Shown one piece after another: positions 24,076-31,885 of a stretch of DNA of 64,000 bases. Made by a program: the position numbers and the translations under genes. The notes under the pieces were generated by a model, which was not told where the DNA came from, ran no database searches, and was given only the letters and a program-made list of their open reading frames with translations. Every line of letters starts with the position of its first letter. Position 1 is the stretch's first letter. The DNA comes from Kitasatospora terrestris. GTDB lineage: Bacteria > Actinomycetota > Actinomycetes > Streptomycetales > Streptomycetaceae. Location: NCBI RefSeq assembly GCF_039542905.1, contig NZ_BAABIS010000001.1:4402001-4466000 (forward strand), given 5' to 3'.

Positions 24076-25896
24076 CTACTCCAGGCCGGCCAGCACCAGC
24101 GGCAGGCGGGTCGCCCCGCCCCCGGCCAGCCGCACCGGCACGCCCCAGTCCTGCTGGTGCACGTGGCACGCCGGGTACTCGATCTCCGGGTCGTCGTCGC
24201 AGGACGCCGCCATCGCCGACACGTGCAGCACGCCCTCGGCGACCTCCCCGTTCAGCACCAGCTCCCGCGACAGGTCGGTGTCCGCACCCGACCCCGCCAG
24301 CAGCAGCTCCGGAGGCGTCGAGGAGACCAGCAGCCGGGTCGACGGACCGTAGCGCTCGTCCAGCTTCTGCCCGGACGGCGCCCGGAACACCACGTCCAGA
24401 CGCAGCGCGCCCGGCGCCACCTCGGTCGCCGCCCGCTGGGTCCGGTGCGCCACCGCCTCCACCCGCACGGCCTCCTCGGGCAGCCGCAGCCGGGTCAGCC
24501 GGTGCCGGGCCGACTCCACCACCACGATGTCCCCGTCCACCAGCACCGCGCCCGACGGCTCCCGCAGGTCCGTCGCCAGCGTCGTCACCTCGCCCGACAC
24601 CGGGTCGAAACGGCGCAGCGCGTGGTTGTAGGTGTCGGAGACCGCCACCGAGCCGTCCGGCAGGACGGTCACCCCCAGCGGGTGCTGGAGCAGGGCCTGA
24701 CCGGCCGCGCCGTCCCGGTGCCCGAAGTCGAACAGGCCGGTGCCGACCGCCGTGTGCACCTCCTTCGTTTCACGTGAAACCCAGCGCACCGCCGAGGTCT
24801 CCGAGTCCGCGACCCACAGCCGCTCACCGTCCGCCGAGACCGCCAGGCCCGACGGCTGCGCGAACCACGCCTCCGCGGCCGGGCCGTCCACCAGGCCCTC
24901 GTTGGTGGTGCCGGCCGCCACTTCGACCGTGCCCGCCACCGGGTCGAACGCCCACAGCTGGTGCACGCCCGCCATCGCGATCCACACCCGGCCGTCGAAG
25001 AACGCCACGTCCCACGGCGAGGACAGGTCCACCTCCAGGGCCGGCCCCCCGGTCGGCGAACCCTGCCACCACTGCCGACCGGTCCCGGCCAGCGTGGTCA
25101 CCGAGCCGTCCGCCAGCCGCACACCGCGCAGCGCGTGGTTCACGGTGTCCGCCACCACCACGTCGTAGCCCAGCTCCAGCCCGGCCGGGACCAGCGCCAG
25201 CCCCTGCGGCTCGCTGAACCGGGGCTCGGCGCCGTCCCGCAGCCCCCGCTCGCCGTCGCCGATCCGCCGCACCACGCTCTCGCCGTCCTCCGCCAGCTCC
25301 ACCAGCGCGTGGTGGCCGGAGTCCGCGACCAGGAAGTGCCCGTCCGGCAGGCGCACCGCCTTCCCCGGGAACTTCAGGTCCCCGGCGGTCGGCTCCGGCG
25401 GCACGTACGGGCCCTCGCCGCGGCGCAGCGTGCCCTTCGCGGCGTGCTCCGCCTCCAACTCCTCCACCAGCCGGGCGATCGCGTGCGCGTGGCCCTCACC
25501 GGCGTGCTGCGCCACCACGTAGCCCTCGGGGTCGATCACCACCAGGGTCGGCCAGGCGCGCACCGCGTACTGCTTCCAGGTGGCCAGCTCCGGGTCGTCC
25601 AGCACCGGGTGGTGCACCTCGTAGCGGTCCACCGCGTCGACCACGGCCCGGTGGTCGGCCTCGTGCACGAACTTCGGCGAGTGCACGCCGACGATCACCA
25701 CGGTGTCGCGGTGCTTCTCCTCCAGCTCCCGGAGTTCGTCCAGGACGTGGAGGCAGTTGATGCAGCAGAACGTCCAGAAGTCTAGTACGACACACTTACC
25801 TCGCAGGTCGGCAAGCTTGAGTTCCTTGCCGCCTGTGTTGAGCCATCCACCGGCGCCGACCAGCTCGGGGGCGCGGACACGTGCACGAGAAGCCAT
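24076..25896 (-). CDS. Thioredoxin-like/NHL-repeat protein; 5' end supplied by the integrated element
   Basis: A 606-residue protein related to NHLRC2: a TlpA-like thioredoxin domain (about 20-160) with the active site FCCINC (a CxxC), then an NHL beta-propeller (about 170-520) with repeated motifs such as HFLVADSGHHALVEL and VAVSDTYNHALRRFD, then a small beta domain. No signal peptide is seen. The first 41 codons, up to DFW, come from the inserted element: a diverged copy of the same 5' end sits at 31903-32026, beyond the element. The junction is the core TCCAGAAGTC, just before the active site, and the frame is preserved. Start at 25896 by homology between the two copies. Confidence 0.9.
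   Translation of the reverse strand: MASRARVRAPELVGAGGWLNTGGKELKLADLRGKCVVLDFWTFCCINCLHVLDELRELEEKHRDTVVIVGVHSPKFVHEADHRAVVDAVDRYEVHHPVLDDPELATWKQYAVRAWPTLVVIDPEGYVVAQHAGEGHAHAIARLVEELEAEHAAKGTLRRGEGPYVPPEPTAGDLKFPGKAVRLPDGHFLVADSGHHALVELAEDGESVVRRIGDGERGLRDGAEPRFSEPQGLALVPAGLELGYDVVVADTVNHALRGVRLADGSVTTLAGTGRQWWQGSPTGGPALEVDLSSPWDVAFFDGRVWIAMAGVHQLWAFDPVAGTVEVAAGTTNEGLVDGPAAEAWFAQPSGLAVSADGERLWVADSETSAVRWVSRETKEVHTAVGTGLFDFGHRDGAAGQALLQHPLGVTVLPDGSVAVSDTYNHALRRFDPVSGEVTTLATDLREPSGAVLVDGDIVVVESARHRLTRLRLPEEAVRVEAVAHRTQRAATEVAPGALRLDVVFRAPSGQKLDERYGPSTRLLVSSTPPELLLAGSGADTDLSRELVLNGEVAEGVLHVSAMAASCDDDPEIEYPACHVHQQDWGVPVRLAGGGATRLPLVLAGLE
25773..25782. other. attL-side core of the integrated element
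   Basis: TCCAGAAGTC, identical to 31903-31912. In the leftward gene this encodes the DFW codons. Left of it is the body of the host gene; right of it is element DNA. Rejoining the outer element arms across this core gives flanks TTGTGTAGGACA and AGTACGACACAC, which are imperfect inverted repeats (8 of 12 positions), as expected of a serine-integrase attP. Confidence 0.82.
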
Positions 25897-26116
25897 GTCC
25901 TCATCCAACCCCATCAGTCCCTGGCCGATTCCGAGGCGCTGGCACAGGGAGATGGTCAAGACGTCGAGGTGTGCCCCGTCGGAGTCTGGGCAACCTCGGG
26001 GCAGTAGCCGTAGGCTCGCTCGGCGGGACCGCACACGCTCCCTCCGGGGCGTCCGAATGTACAGCGGCTCTGATCGAGCTACGTTGGAGGAGAGTCCCGC
26101 CTCAGGAGGACCCCCG

Positions 26117-26686
26117 ATGGGTTATTCGGTTCGAGATGTCGCCACACCACACGGCGAACTTCGGCACTTGGAGCTGCCTGAGGACGAGTCTGTCATCATC
26201 GATCTTCGTGGGCCCGACCTACTGTTCAGCTGGACCGGCGCGTGCCACGCGAGCGACTTCATCAGCTTGTGTCAGCGTCTGCCGCCTCGGCGCGGGAAGA
26301 GACGCGTCACGATCTCGCTGAATGGGAAAATGCTGGGCGGCGACTCGAAGGAAATCATCAAAGCGCTGGACGCCATTCCGGTGGAGCGGCTCGATAGGGA
26401 ATGCCGCTTTGCGCGATTTGATCTCGCAAAGATTGGGCTCGCTTTCCATGTGCTCCCGTCTGCAGGTTCCACTGACTCGATACAGCTGATAACTGCTTTT
26501 GGGCGCAGGATTGGCTACAACTGCCTCATTGAGGCCGTAACGGCTACAGGTGGAAAACATACGGTCGACATGATGCACCACATCATTGAGAACGAGATTC
26601 CGCAGGACAGCATGGACTGGGGTGACCACCTGCCTCCAGTTTCACGGACGGTTGGTCAATATGAGCAAGCCCCAGCTATCGAGTAA
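26117..26686 (+). CDS. Unrecognised element protein, first gene of cargo operon
   Basis: A 189-residue soluble protein I do not recognise. It begins MGYSVRDVATPHGELRHLEL; the centre alternates beta and alpha segments (SVIIDLRGPDLLFSW, RRVTISLNGKMLGG, KEIIKALDAIP), and the later part includes IQLITAFGRRIGYNCLIEAV. No signal, membrane span or known catalytic motif is visible. AGGAGGA lies 7-13 bp before the ATG. The 3' end overlaps the next gene by 26 bp, so the genes are probably coupled. Codon use turns AT-richer through the gene. Expression likely starts in the 220-bp gap after 25897, perhaps from TACGTT near 26081. Confidence 0.75.
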   Translation: MGYSVRDVATPHGELRHLELPEDESVIIDLRGPDLLFSWTGACHASDFISLCQRLPPRRGKRRVTISLNGKMLGGDSKEIIKALDAIPVERLDRECRFARFDLAKIGLAFHVLPSAGSTDSIQLITAFGRRIGYNCLIEAVTATGGKHTVDMMHHIIENEIPQDSMDWGDHLPPVSRTVGQYEQAPAIE

Positions 26687-27122
26687 TGATCCACCGCCGA
26701 GGCCGAAGCGAAGTGGCAAATGCATTGGAGAAATTCCCGGTCTCCCTGACTGCTTCCAGACTGCCGAAACTTATGTGTCATCGAATGGCTGCTCAATCGA
26801 ACCGTCCGGGGAGCACGTAGTATTAATCGATAATTCATCACCGCTGCCTTTCGAGATGTCCATCGAGTGTCATTGTGATGGTAAGGGAGTGCGGTACATT
26901 CAGGGGCGGTCAATTCGCATAAAGTGGTGCACAAGTGGTTGGATTCCTGGGAGCCACCAGGGTTGGTGTACTCGCGCGCTCAAGGCGAGAGTCAAGGAGC
27001 CACAGCAGCGAGTTGTCGTTGATATAGTTCGGGCGCAGGCATCTGGGTACGAATCCCTGATTGGGCTATACGAGAGTGCGGGCCCGGTGACGCTGGTTGT
27101 CGACGCATCAAGTGACGAATGA
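26661..27122 (+). CDS. Unrecognised Cys-containing element protein, second cargo gene
   Basis: A 153-residue protein without recognised family. The N-terminal 20 residues are polar and proline-rich (SSNDPPPRPKRSG). The rest appears beta-rich with seven cysteines, including IECHCDG, IKWCTSG and GWCTRA, which could bind a metal or form disulfides. It has no signal peptide or membrane span. The ATG at 26661 lies inside the end of the previous gene and there is no clear ribosome site, so translation is probably coupled. The stop is 12 bp before the membrane-protein gene. Confidence 0.7.
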   Translation: MSKPQLSSNDPPPRPKRSGKCIGEIPGLPDCFQTAETYVSSNGCSIEPSGEHVVLIDNSSPLPFEMSIECHCDGKGVRYIQGRSIRIKWCTSGWIPGSHQGWCTRALKARVKEPQQRVVVDIVRAQASGYESLIGLYESAGPVTLVVDASSDE

Positions 27123-27134
27123 GCTGCGATCGAA

Positions 27135-27587
27135 ATGGATCGCTACCTGCCATTCGTGGCCGCGATAATAGCTAGCCTGATGAGTCCAATTCTAGTCGAA
27201 CGAGCGGCTGACCGTGTGATTGCATCGATTTCTCGAAGCAATGCATCGTTGAAATCGCCGCCACTGATTTCGCCACACTATAGCGATGACTTTATTCGGA
27301 GTTACCTGCGATTTGCGGCCGATGTGGCCCAGATAATACCGATAATGTTTCTCGCGGGCGTAGGAGTTGTCCTCTCGCTGCCGGATGGCTGGTCCACGTC
27401 GGCGGCCGCTCCTGTCCTAATCCTCACAAGTCTCGGAATCTTCGCTGAAGCAAAGACTCTTAAGAAAGGGCCGATGCAATATGGCGGAGAGGCAAGCGGT
27501 GGCTATTCGTTCGTCTCGAAGTTTGGAGTCTGTGTTAATCTTGGCGCTATGATCTTCGTCTGGACTGTTAATATCTTCTCCAAGTAG
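27135..27587 (+). CDS. Small polytopic membrane protein, third cargo gene
   Basis: A 150-residue protein with three or four hydrophobic segments: LPFVAAIIASLMSPILV (about 5-21), IIPIMFLAGVGVVLSL (about 67-82), PVLILTSLGIFAEA (about 92-105) and VCVNLGAMIFVWTVNIF (about 132-148). The first is followed by a charged amphipathic stretch with several Arg and Ser residues. No family recognised. A membrane protein at the end of an operon with two soluble proteins is a layout seen in some phage-defence systems, where the membrane protein is the effector; nothing here proves that. Confidence 0.7.
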   Translation: MDRYLPFVAAIIASLMSPILVERAADRVIASISRSNASLKSPPLISPHYSDDFIRSYLRFAADVAQIIPIMFLAGVGVVLSLPDGWSTSAAAPVLILTSLGIFAEAKTLKKGPMQYGGEASGGYSFVSKFGVCVNLGAMIFVWTVNIFSK

Positions 27588-27790
27588 CCGAAAAGTGATA
27601 GGCTCTTTGGAGTTTGCATGCAGGCGATAGCCTATGACTTCAAGCAAAGCTTCGATTGAGTTTGCCGAGCAATCCTTGAACATGTTCGGCCATTCGTTAG
27701 TCTGCGGCGGGAATGACCTGGAGCGGCGGCGCTGCGCGACATGGGGGCTCGCGACGGCGGTGAGTGCCTGCGGATACGCGCCGCACTGAT
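27588..27790. other. Convergent 203-bp gap inside the element
   Basis: Lies between the cargo operon and the leftward HTH gene. An antisense frame crosses it but overlaps the membrane protein gene and has no supporting motif. I see no clear terminator hairpin and no gene. Confidence 0.4.
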
Positions 27791-28552
27791 TCACCAGGCC
27801 GTAGGCGCGGGCGTAGCGCGCTCCCACAGCTCTTCGGCGTGTGCTGCGAACCGGTCGAACATCCCACCTTGTTGCTGTCGGCGGAGATGCATCATTGGGG
27901 AGTCGTGTCCGACCAACCTGGCCAGGTGAGGCGTCACGAGGGCCTGAGAGTCGAAGCGGAACACCGACAGGCTCACATGGTTGGTGGCGTCGTCAGCGGC
28001 GCTGTAACGGGCCTCGACGCCCTCTACGCCGCGCAGCTTGGCCAGGTTCTCCAGGGTGATCCGGATGCGCGTGGAGACGGTGAGCGCGACGTCCTCGATC
28101 CGCTCACGCTGCGCCGTGGTCTCACCGTCGGGGTCACCCAGCAGGAAGCGCACCCGGCACCCGGCTTCGGCCTTGGCGCGCAGCGTGCCGAGAAAGTTCG
28201 GCTGCTCCAGCCACAGGAAGTAGTTGGTGTAGCCGGCGAAGAACAGGTCACCCTTGGCATCACCGATCAGCTGGCCCCACGCGGACGACGGGCAGGCAGA
28301 GCGGTAGGGATAGACAGAGACGATCTCTCGATCGGGGCCGGTCTTGATCGCCGACCGAACCACGTTCGGCCACAGCATCGCTTCACTCACCCCTAGCACT
28401 TCGCTCACGTCCGCCCGGTTCCGTGGGTGAGGGACCAGGGCCTCATCTGTCAGCCATCGTTCCACCGTCTTAGGTGCCACCCCGACGCGGGTCGCCAGCT
28501 GACGGGCGCTCAACCGAGCATCGCCCATAGCGCGGCGAAGAGCAGTGTTCAA
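27791..28552 (-). CDS. HTH protein with C-terminal DUF5919-like domain
   Basis: A 253-residue protein. Residues 5-60 are an XRE-like helix-turn-helix (LSARQLATRVGVAPKTVERWLTDEA) with the usual following NRADVSEVLGVSEAMLWP. The remainder resembles the DUF5919 domain, itself similar to phospholipase-D folds: DLFFAGYTNYFLW, RVRFLLGDPDG, then NHVSLSVFRFDSQALVTPHLARLVGHDSPMMHL, cited by its parts SLSVFRFD and LVGHDSPMM. Such proteins are frequent in actinomycete accessory DNA and are usually called regulators. It is divergent from the two small genes at 28688. Confidence 0.82.
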   Translation of the reverse strand: MNTALRRAMGDARLSARQLATRVGVAPKTVERWLTDEALVPHPRNRADVSEVLGVSEAMLWPNVVRSAIKTGPDREIVSVYPYRSACPSSAWGQLIGDAKGDLFFAGYTNYFLWLEQPNFLGTLRAKAEAGCRVRFLLGDPDGETTAQRERIEDVALTVSTRIRITLENLAKLRGVEGVEARYSAADDATNHVSLSVFRFDSQALVTPHLARLVGHDSPMMHLRRQQQGGMFDRFAAHAEELWERATPAPTAW

Positions 28553-28687
28553 GAGGTCCCCCGGGACATTTGGGCGTTCTATGACGCTACCGCCGAGCCG
28601 GTCAGTCTGTCCCCGCTTTGGCCGCTGATCTCGCCCGAACGGGCCGCTACATCAGTACGGACCAGCACCTTCCCGAGTGGAGCCGAC

Positions 28688-28882
28688 ATGCCAGCAGCCG
28701 CACGAACTGAACGTCGCTACGGAGTCGTCCCGATGCCACCCCAGCACGGGACCCCCTTGCTCGACCTATGGGGCGTAGCCGACCGACACAACGGCAGCCA
28801 CCCCGTGCAGCAGCCGGACGGTAAGCCGGTGATTTTCTACAGCTTCGCCGATGCCGCACGATGGGCGGCCGATCATGAGTGA
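28688..28882 (+). CDS. Small element protein, 64 residues
   Basis: A small protein beginning MPAAARTERRYGVVPMPPQ and ending ADAARWAADHE, with a central GVADRHNGSHPVQQPDGKPV. No domain recognised. GTGGAG precedes the ATG at 28688 by six bases. Its end overlaps the start of the next small gene by 8 bp, so the two form a coupled pair, divergent from the HTH/DUF5919-like gene. Such pairs next to HTH genes are common in Streptomyces accessory loci. Function unknown. Confidence 0.65.
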   Translation: MPAAARTERRYGVVPMPPQHGTPLLDLWGVADRHNGSHPVQQPDGKPVIFYSFADAARWAADHE

Positions 28883-29081
28883 GCAGTCGGAACCGCAGGT
28901 TGGACAGACGGTGCATGACCGGCGCTCCGGCAGGCTTGTGCGGATCATGGCCGTACACACCTTCGGCGTGTTCGTCCGACCGCTCAAGGGCGGGCGGGAG
29001 AGCATCACGAAACTACGCGACCTGATCCCGCCGGACGACGCTCCCGGAGGATTTAACGACTGGTCGGCGAGCAGGGGCTAA
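28875..29081 (+). CDS. Small SH3-like element protein, 68 residues
   Basis: A 68-residue protein, VGQTVHDRRSGRLVRIMAVHTFGVFVRPLKGGRE followed by an acidic Pro-rich tail. The pattern V-G-x-x-V-x-D-x-x-x-x-R-x-G-x-V suggests a small five-strand barrel of the kind seen in other actinomycete small proteins. The ATG at 28875 overlaps the previous gene. Function unknown; its position suggests a partner of the 64-residue protein or of the divergent HTH protein. Confidence 0.65.
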   Translation: MSEQSEPQVGQTVHDRRSGRLVRIMAVHTFGVFVRPLKGGRESITKLRDLIPPDDAPGGFNDWSASRG

Positions 29082-29240
29082 AAACGCGGTCACACCTAGC
29101 GTGCGTGCGCCGAGCTTGGGCCGGGGTCGCTGGTGGGCCGAGCGTCGAACTTTCGCAGCGCATACCGCCTCCAGCCGAGACAGAGCAAAGAGCCGCCTAT
29201 CCGTAACAGGTAGACAGCTCTTGCTAGTTAGCCTCCGCGA

Positions 29241-29813
29241 CTACTCCCCGAGATTCCGGTACAGCGTCGCGCGGCTCACCCCGAGCGCCTTGGCAATCGC
29301 CGTCACGCTCTCACCGTTCGCCCGGCGAGCCCGGGCCGCAGCGAGCTTGTCAGCATCCAGCACGTTCGGCCGACCGCCCGTCCGTCCCTGTGCCCTGGCA
29401 GCCTCCAGGCCGGCGCGGGTGCGGTCCTTGATCAGACTCCGCTCAAACTCCGCCATGGCACCAACCACCTGAAGCATGAGACGGCCGTCCGGCGTGTTCG
29501 GGTCGATGCTCGCCAGCGCCCCCGTCAGCACCTTGAAACCGATGCCTTGCGTCGACAGCGCGTCCACTATGGTCACCAGGTCGATCAGCGAGCGGGCGAA
29601 GCGGTCCAGCTTCCACACGCACAGGGTGTCGCCGGGGCGGAGGTAGTCCAGCACGGCGGCAAGCTCTGGACGGTCCATGTTCTTCCCGCTGGCCTTGTCC
29701 GTGAAGATCCTGGAGCAGCCCGCCTCGGTGAGTGCGTCGTGCTGGAGCTGCGCTTCCTGGTCGTCGGTCGAGACTCGGGCATAGCCGATCAGGTGGCCGG
29801 TGTTCTTCGTCAT
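29241..29813 (-). CDS. Small serine recombinase (resolvase/invertase type)
   Basis: A 190-residue resolvase. The nucleophile is Ser15 in GYARVSTDDQ; further catalytic-domain motifs are IFTDKASGKNMDRPEL, VWKLDRFARSL and EFERSLIKDRT, and the C-terminal helix-turn-helix is SVTAIAKALGVSRATLYRNL. Length and domain order are standard for the Tn3-resolvase/DNA-invertase group. Its start abuts a cluster of CGTCTCA repeats forming a res-like site (29822-29945), so it probably represses itself and resolves dimers or cointegrates of the element. Confidence 0.92.
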   Translation of the reverse strand: MTKNTGHLIGYARVSTDDQEAQLQHDALTEAGCSRIFTDKASGKNMDRPELAAVLDYLRPGDTLCVWKLDRFARSLIDLVTIVDALSTQGIGFKVLTGALASIDPNTPDGRLMLQVVGAMAEFERSLIKDRTRAGLEAARAQGRTGGRPNVLDADKLAAARARRANGESVTAIAKALGVSRATLYRNLGE

Positions 29814-29821
29814 GACCCAAC

Positions 29822-29945
29822 CGTCTCATAACTCGTCTCACAACTGCAAGGGTTTTCGACAGGTTTTGAGACGGGTTTTGAACGCCTAGCCACCTCTTCG
29901 CGGGGCCGTTCGACAGTCGTCTCGCAAACCATCGTTTCTGAGACG
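29822..29945. promoter_or_regulatory. res-like site of the small resolvase
   Basis: Five copies of CGTCTCA or its complement: 29822-29828, 29834-29840, 29867-29873 (inverted), 29918-29924 (one mismatch) and 29939-29945 (inverted). The last pair delimits exactly 28 bp with 12-bp arms matching at 10 positions around CATC, the size of a resolvase crossover site I. The other pair forms a 40-bp accessory-type site with 10 of 12 matching arms. Confidence 0.75.
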
Positions 29946-30328
29946 CCCTGCAGGCGTAACCCTGTGTCATCGGGCCGCGCAAACGCTCCGATCAGCGGTG
30001 CGATAGCTTCCCCTCCCTGCCGCACTGAGCCACAGCGAGAAGGGGTGCCCGCCCAGCGAGCCGGCCAGCGGGCACCGGCGCCGGTTCGGCATCGATGACA
30101 GTTTGGCGGTTTGACGGCTCGCCCAGGTTCTCTCGTGACTTTCCGAGGGGTATTGAGAGTGAGCACCAAAGCGCCATATCGCCATGCCCGCAGGTCAGCG
30201 CGCCCGCGCCAAGGAGGTTCCGGCAGTTCGCCGTAGGAGTCCTGCACGGCCGCCTACGGGCGCGAAGAAGCCCCGCCCGGCTCGGGGCCGAACGGGGCTG
30301 TACGGAGCTGTCTGGCGCGGGTCGGTGG
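29946..30328. other. Gap between res-like site and integrase end
   Basis: 383 bp without a gene I can support; frames on both strands lack family motifs and one overlaps the res-like repeats. Near the integrase end, AGCCCCG (30269-30275) pairs with CGGGGCT (30293-30299) and is a candidate integrase terminator. No recombination directionality factor gene was found here. Confidence 0.5.
30269..30299 (-). terminator. Candidate integrase terminator
   Basis: A 7-bp stem, AGCCCCG with CGGGGCT, around a GC-rich 17-base interior that can fold further. It lies 30 bp beyond the integrase stop codon. Confidence 0.55.
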
Positions 30329-31864
30329 CTACTCCTTGATCTCCGCCCATTTGACCCGGACTCGCTGCTCGGGCACGAATCGCTTCCCTCGCTCACCCTT
30401 GCTGATGAACACGCCGTCAATGGCAAGGGACAGGCGGTCTCGCTTCTGATCATGCGTCGATGCTTCCCAGGCAGGGCGCAGTAGTTCGCCGTCCAGCAGC
30501 GGCGAGATGTCGACCGCAGGGAGCGGCAGCGAGGCAAGGTCGGCGCGAAGGCCGTCGATGCGGCTCTGGAGGCGGTCCGCAAGCCGCTGGTAGCGCTCAA
30601 GCGCTCCCGGACGGTCGAACTCCCCGCGCAGGTATCGAGCGTCTTCCAGGTCCGCCAGCCGGGCTTCCTGGTCGGCGATTTCGTCGGTGATGGCGTCGCG
30701 CTTGGCGAATGTCTCGGGGTCTGCCTTCTTCACCCAGCGGTCGGCGATGGCAACCAGGAGCGGATCGTCCGGTTCGAGCGTCGGGAGCAGCGAGAGGAAC
30801 CACTCCGAGACGTACTGATCCACGCGGTCGGCTACCGCGTTCGCGCCGGGGCACTGATTGCCTGCCCGGCGAGCCATGCACTGATAGCTGCCGCCGACCT
30901 TGTGCATCCGGCGCCCGCAGCCCGGCACATCGCAGAACACCATTCCAGTGAGCAGCGCCGTGCCGTTCGGCTTCGGCATCCGCTTGCCCGCCTGCATGCG
31001 GGTCCGGGCTTCGAGCTGCCGGATGATCCGCTCCCGCTCGCCGACCGTGATGATCCCTTCGCCGATGCTGACGGTGTCCAGCGTCTCGGGATCTCGATAG
31101 GGGAACACCCGGCTCGTGAACTTGCGGCTGCCGTCCTCGGCTTCGACGGATTCGGTCTCCGGCATCAGACCGGCGAAGGCCGGGGACTTGAGCAGATTCA
31201 TGATGCTCGCGGCGTTCCACTGGCCACCCCGAGCTGAGGGGATGTCGTACTCGTTGAGCAGCCGCGCGATCTGCACGAGGGACTTGCCCGCCAGCGCGTC
31301 ATCCGCGATCAGCCGGGCGTAGACGGCCGTCTCGGGGTCGTGCACCAGCTTCTTCGTGGTGGGATCCACCAGCAGCCCGTACGGGGGCTGTCCGCCAATC
31401 CACTGGCCCTGTCGGCGCAGATGCCGCTTCGCGTGGGCCACCCGGGTACCGAGGTTCTTCGACTCGGACCGGGCGAGTTCGGCGAGCATGCCGACGACCA
31501 TGCGGGCCGAGTCGTTCGAGGTGTCGAGGCCGTCCACGACGGACACCAGACGGCCGCCCGCCTTCTCGATGTTGTCCAGGACCTTGCCGACCTGGCCGAT
31601 GCCCTTGCGGGACAGCCGGTCCAGCTTCCACACGATCAGCGTCCCGACGACGCCCGCCGTGACGGCGGCAAGGGCGGAGTCGAACCCCTTGCGCTCGACG
31701 TCCTTGAAGCCGGAGCGCCCCCGGTCGATGTGGACCTTGCGGACCGTCAGGCCGTTGCGCTCGGCCCATGCGCGGCAGTCGACTTCCTGCCGTTCGATCG
31801 CCGTTTTGCCGTCCCGGTCCAAGGACAGCCGAAGGTACAGGTCACACAGCGTGTGATGGTGCAC
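30329..31864 (-). CDS. Large serine integrase
   Basis: A 511-residue site-specific recombinase. The catalytic domain has Ser14 in LYLRLSLDRDGKTAIERQ, then VWKLDRLSRKGIGQ and ARSESKNLGTR. A recombinase domain follows (GGQPPYGLLVD, then IARLLNEYDIPSARGGQWNAAS), then a zinc ribbon with cysteines in VFCDVPGCGRRM and YQCMARRAGNQCPG, and a coiled coil (about residues 385-445). The GTG at 31864 follows AGAGGGGG and lies 39 bp from the attR core, the usual position for an integrase next to its att site. It inserts the element into the thioredoxin-NHL gene. Confidence 0.95.
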   Translation of the reverse strand: MHHHTLCDLYLRLSLDRDGKTAIERQEVDCRAWAERNGLTVRKVHIDRGRSGFKDVERKGFDSALAAVTAGVVGTLIVWKLDRLSRKGIGQVGKVLDNIEKAGGRLVSVVDGLDTSNDSARMVVGMLAELARSESKNLGTRVAHAKRHLRRQGQWIGGQPPYGLLVDPTTKKLVHDPETAVYARLIADDALAGKSLVQIARLLNEYDIPSARGGQWNAASIMNLLKSPAFAGLMPETESVEAEDGSRKFTSRVFPYRDPETLDTVSIGEGIITVGERERIIRQLEARTRMQAGKRMPKPNGTALLTGMVFCDVPGCGRRMHKVGGSYQCMARRAGNQCPGANAVADRVDQYVSEWFLSLLPTLEPDDPLLVAIADRWVKKADPETFAKRDAITDEIADQEARLADLEDARYLRGEFDRPGALERYQRLADRLQSRIDGLRADLASLPLPAVDISPLLDGELLRPAWEASTHDQKRDRLSLAIDGVFISKGERGKRFVPEQRVRVKWAEIKE

Positions 31865-31885
31865 GTACGCCCCCTCTGGAGATCC

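Noticed and set aside
27417..27827. Leftward frame of 136 codons opposite the element membrane protein
   Set aside because: It overlaps the better-supported rightward gene and the end of the HTH gene, with no motif or ribosome site.
29810..30247. Leftward frame of 145 codons upstream of the resolvase
   Set aside because: It runs through the res-like repeats, has no recognisable motif or good ribosome site, and its composition looks non-coding.
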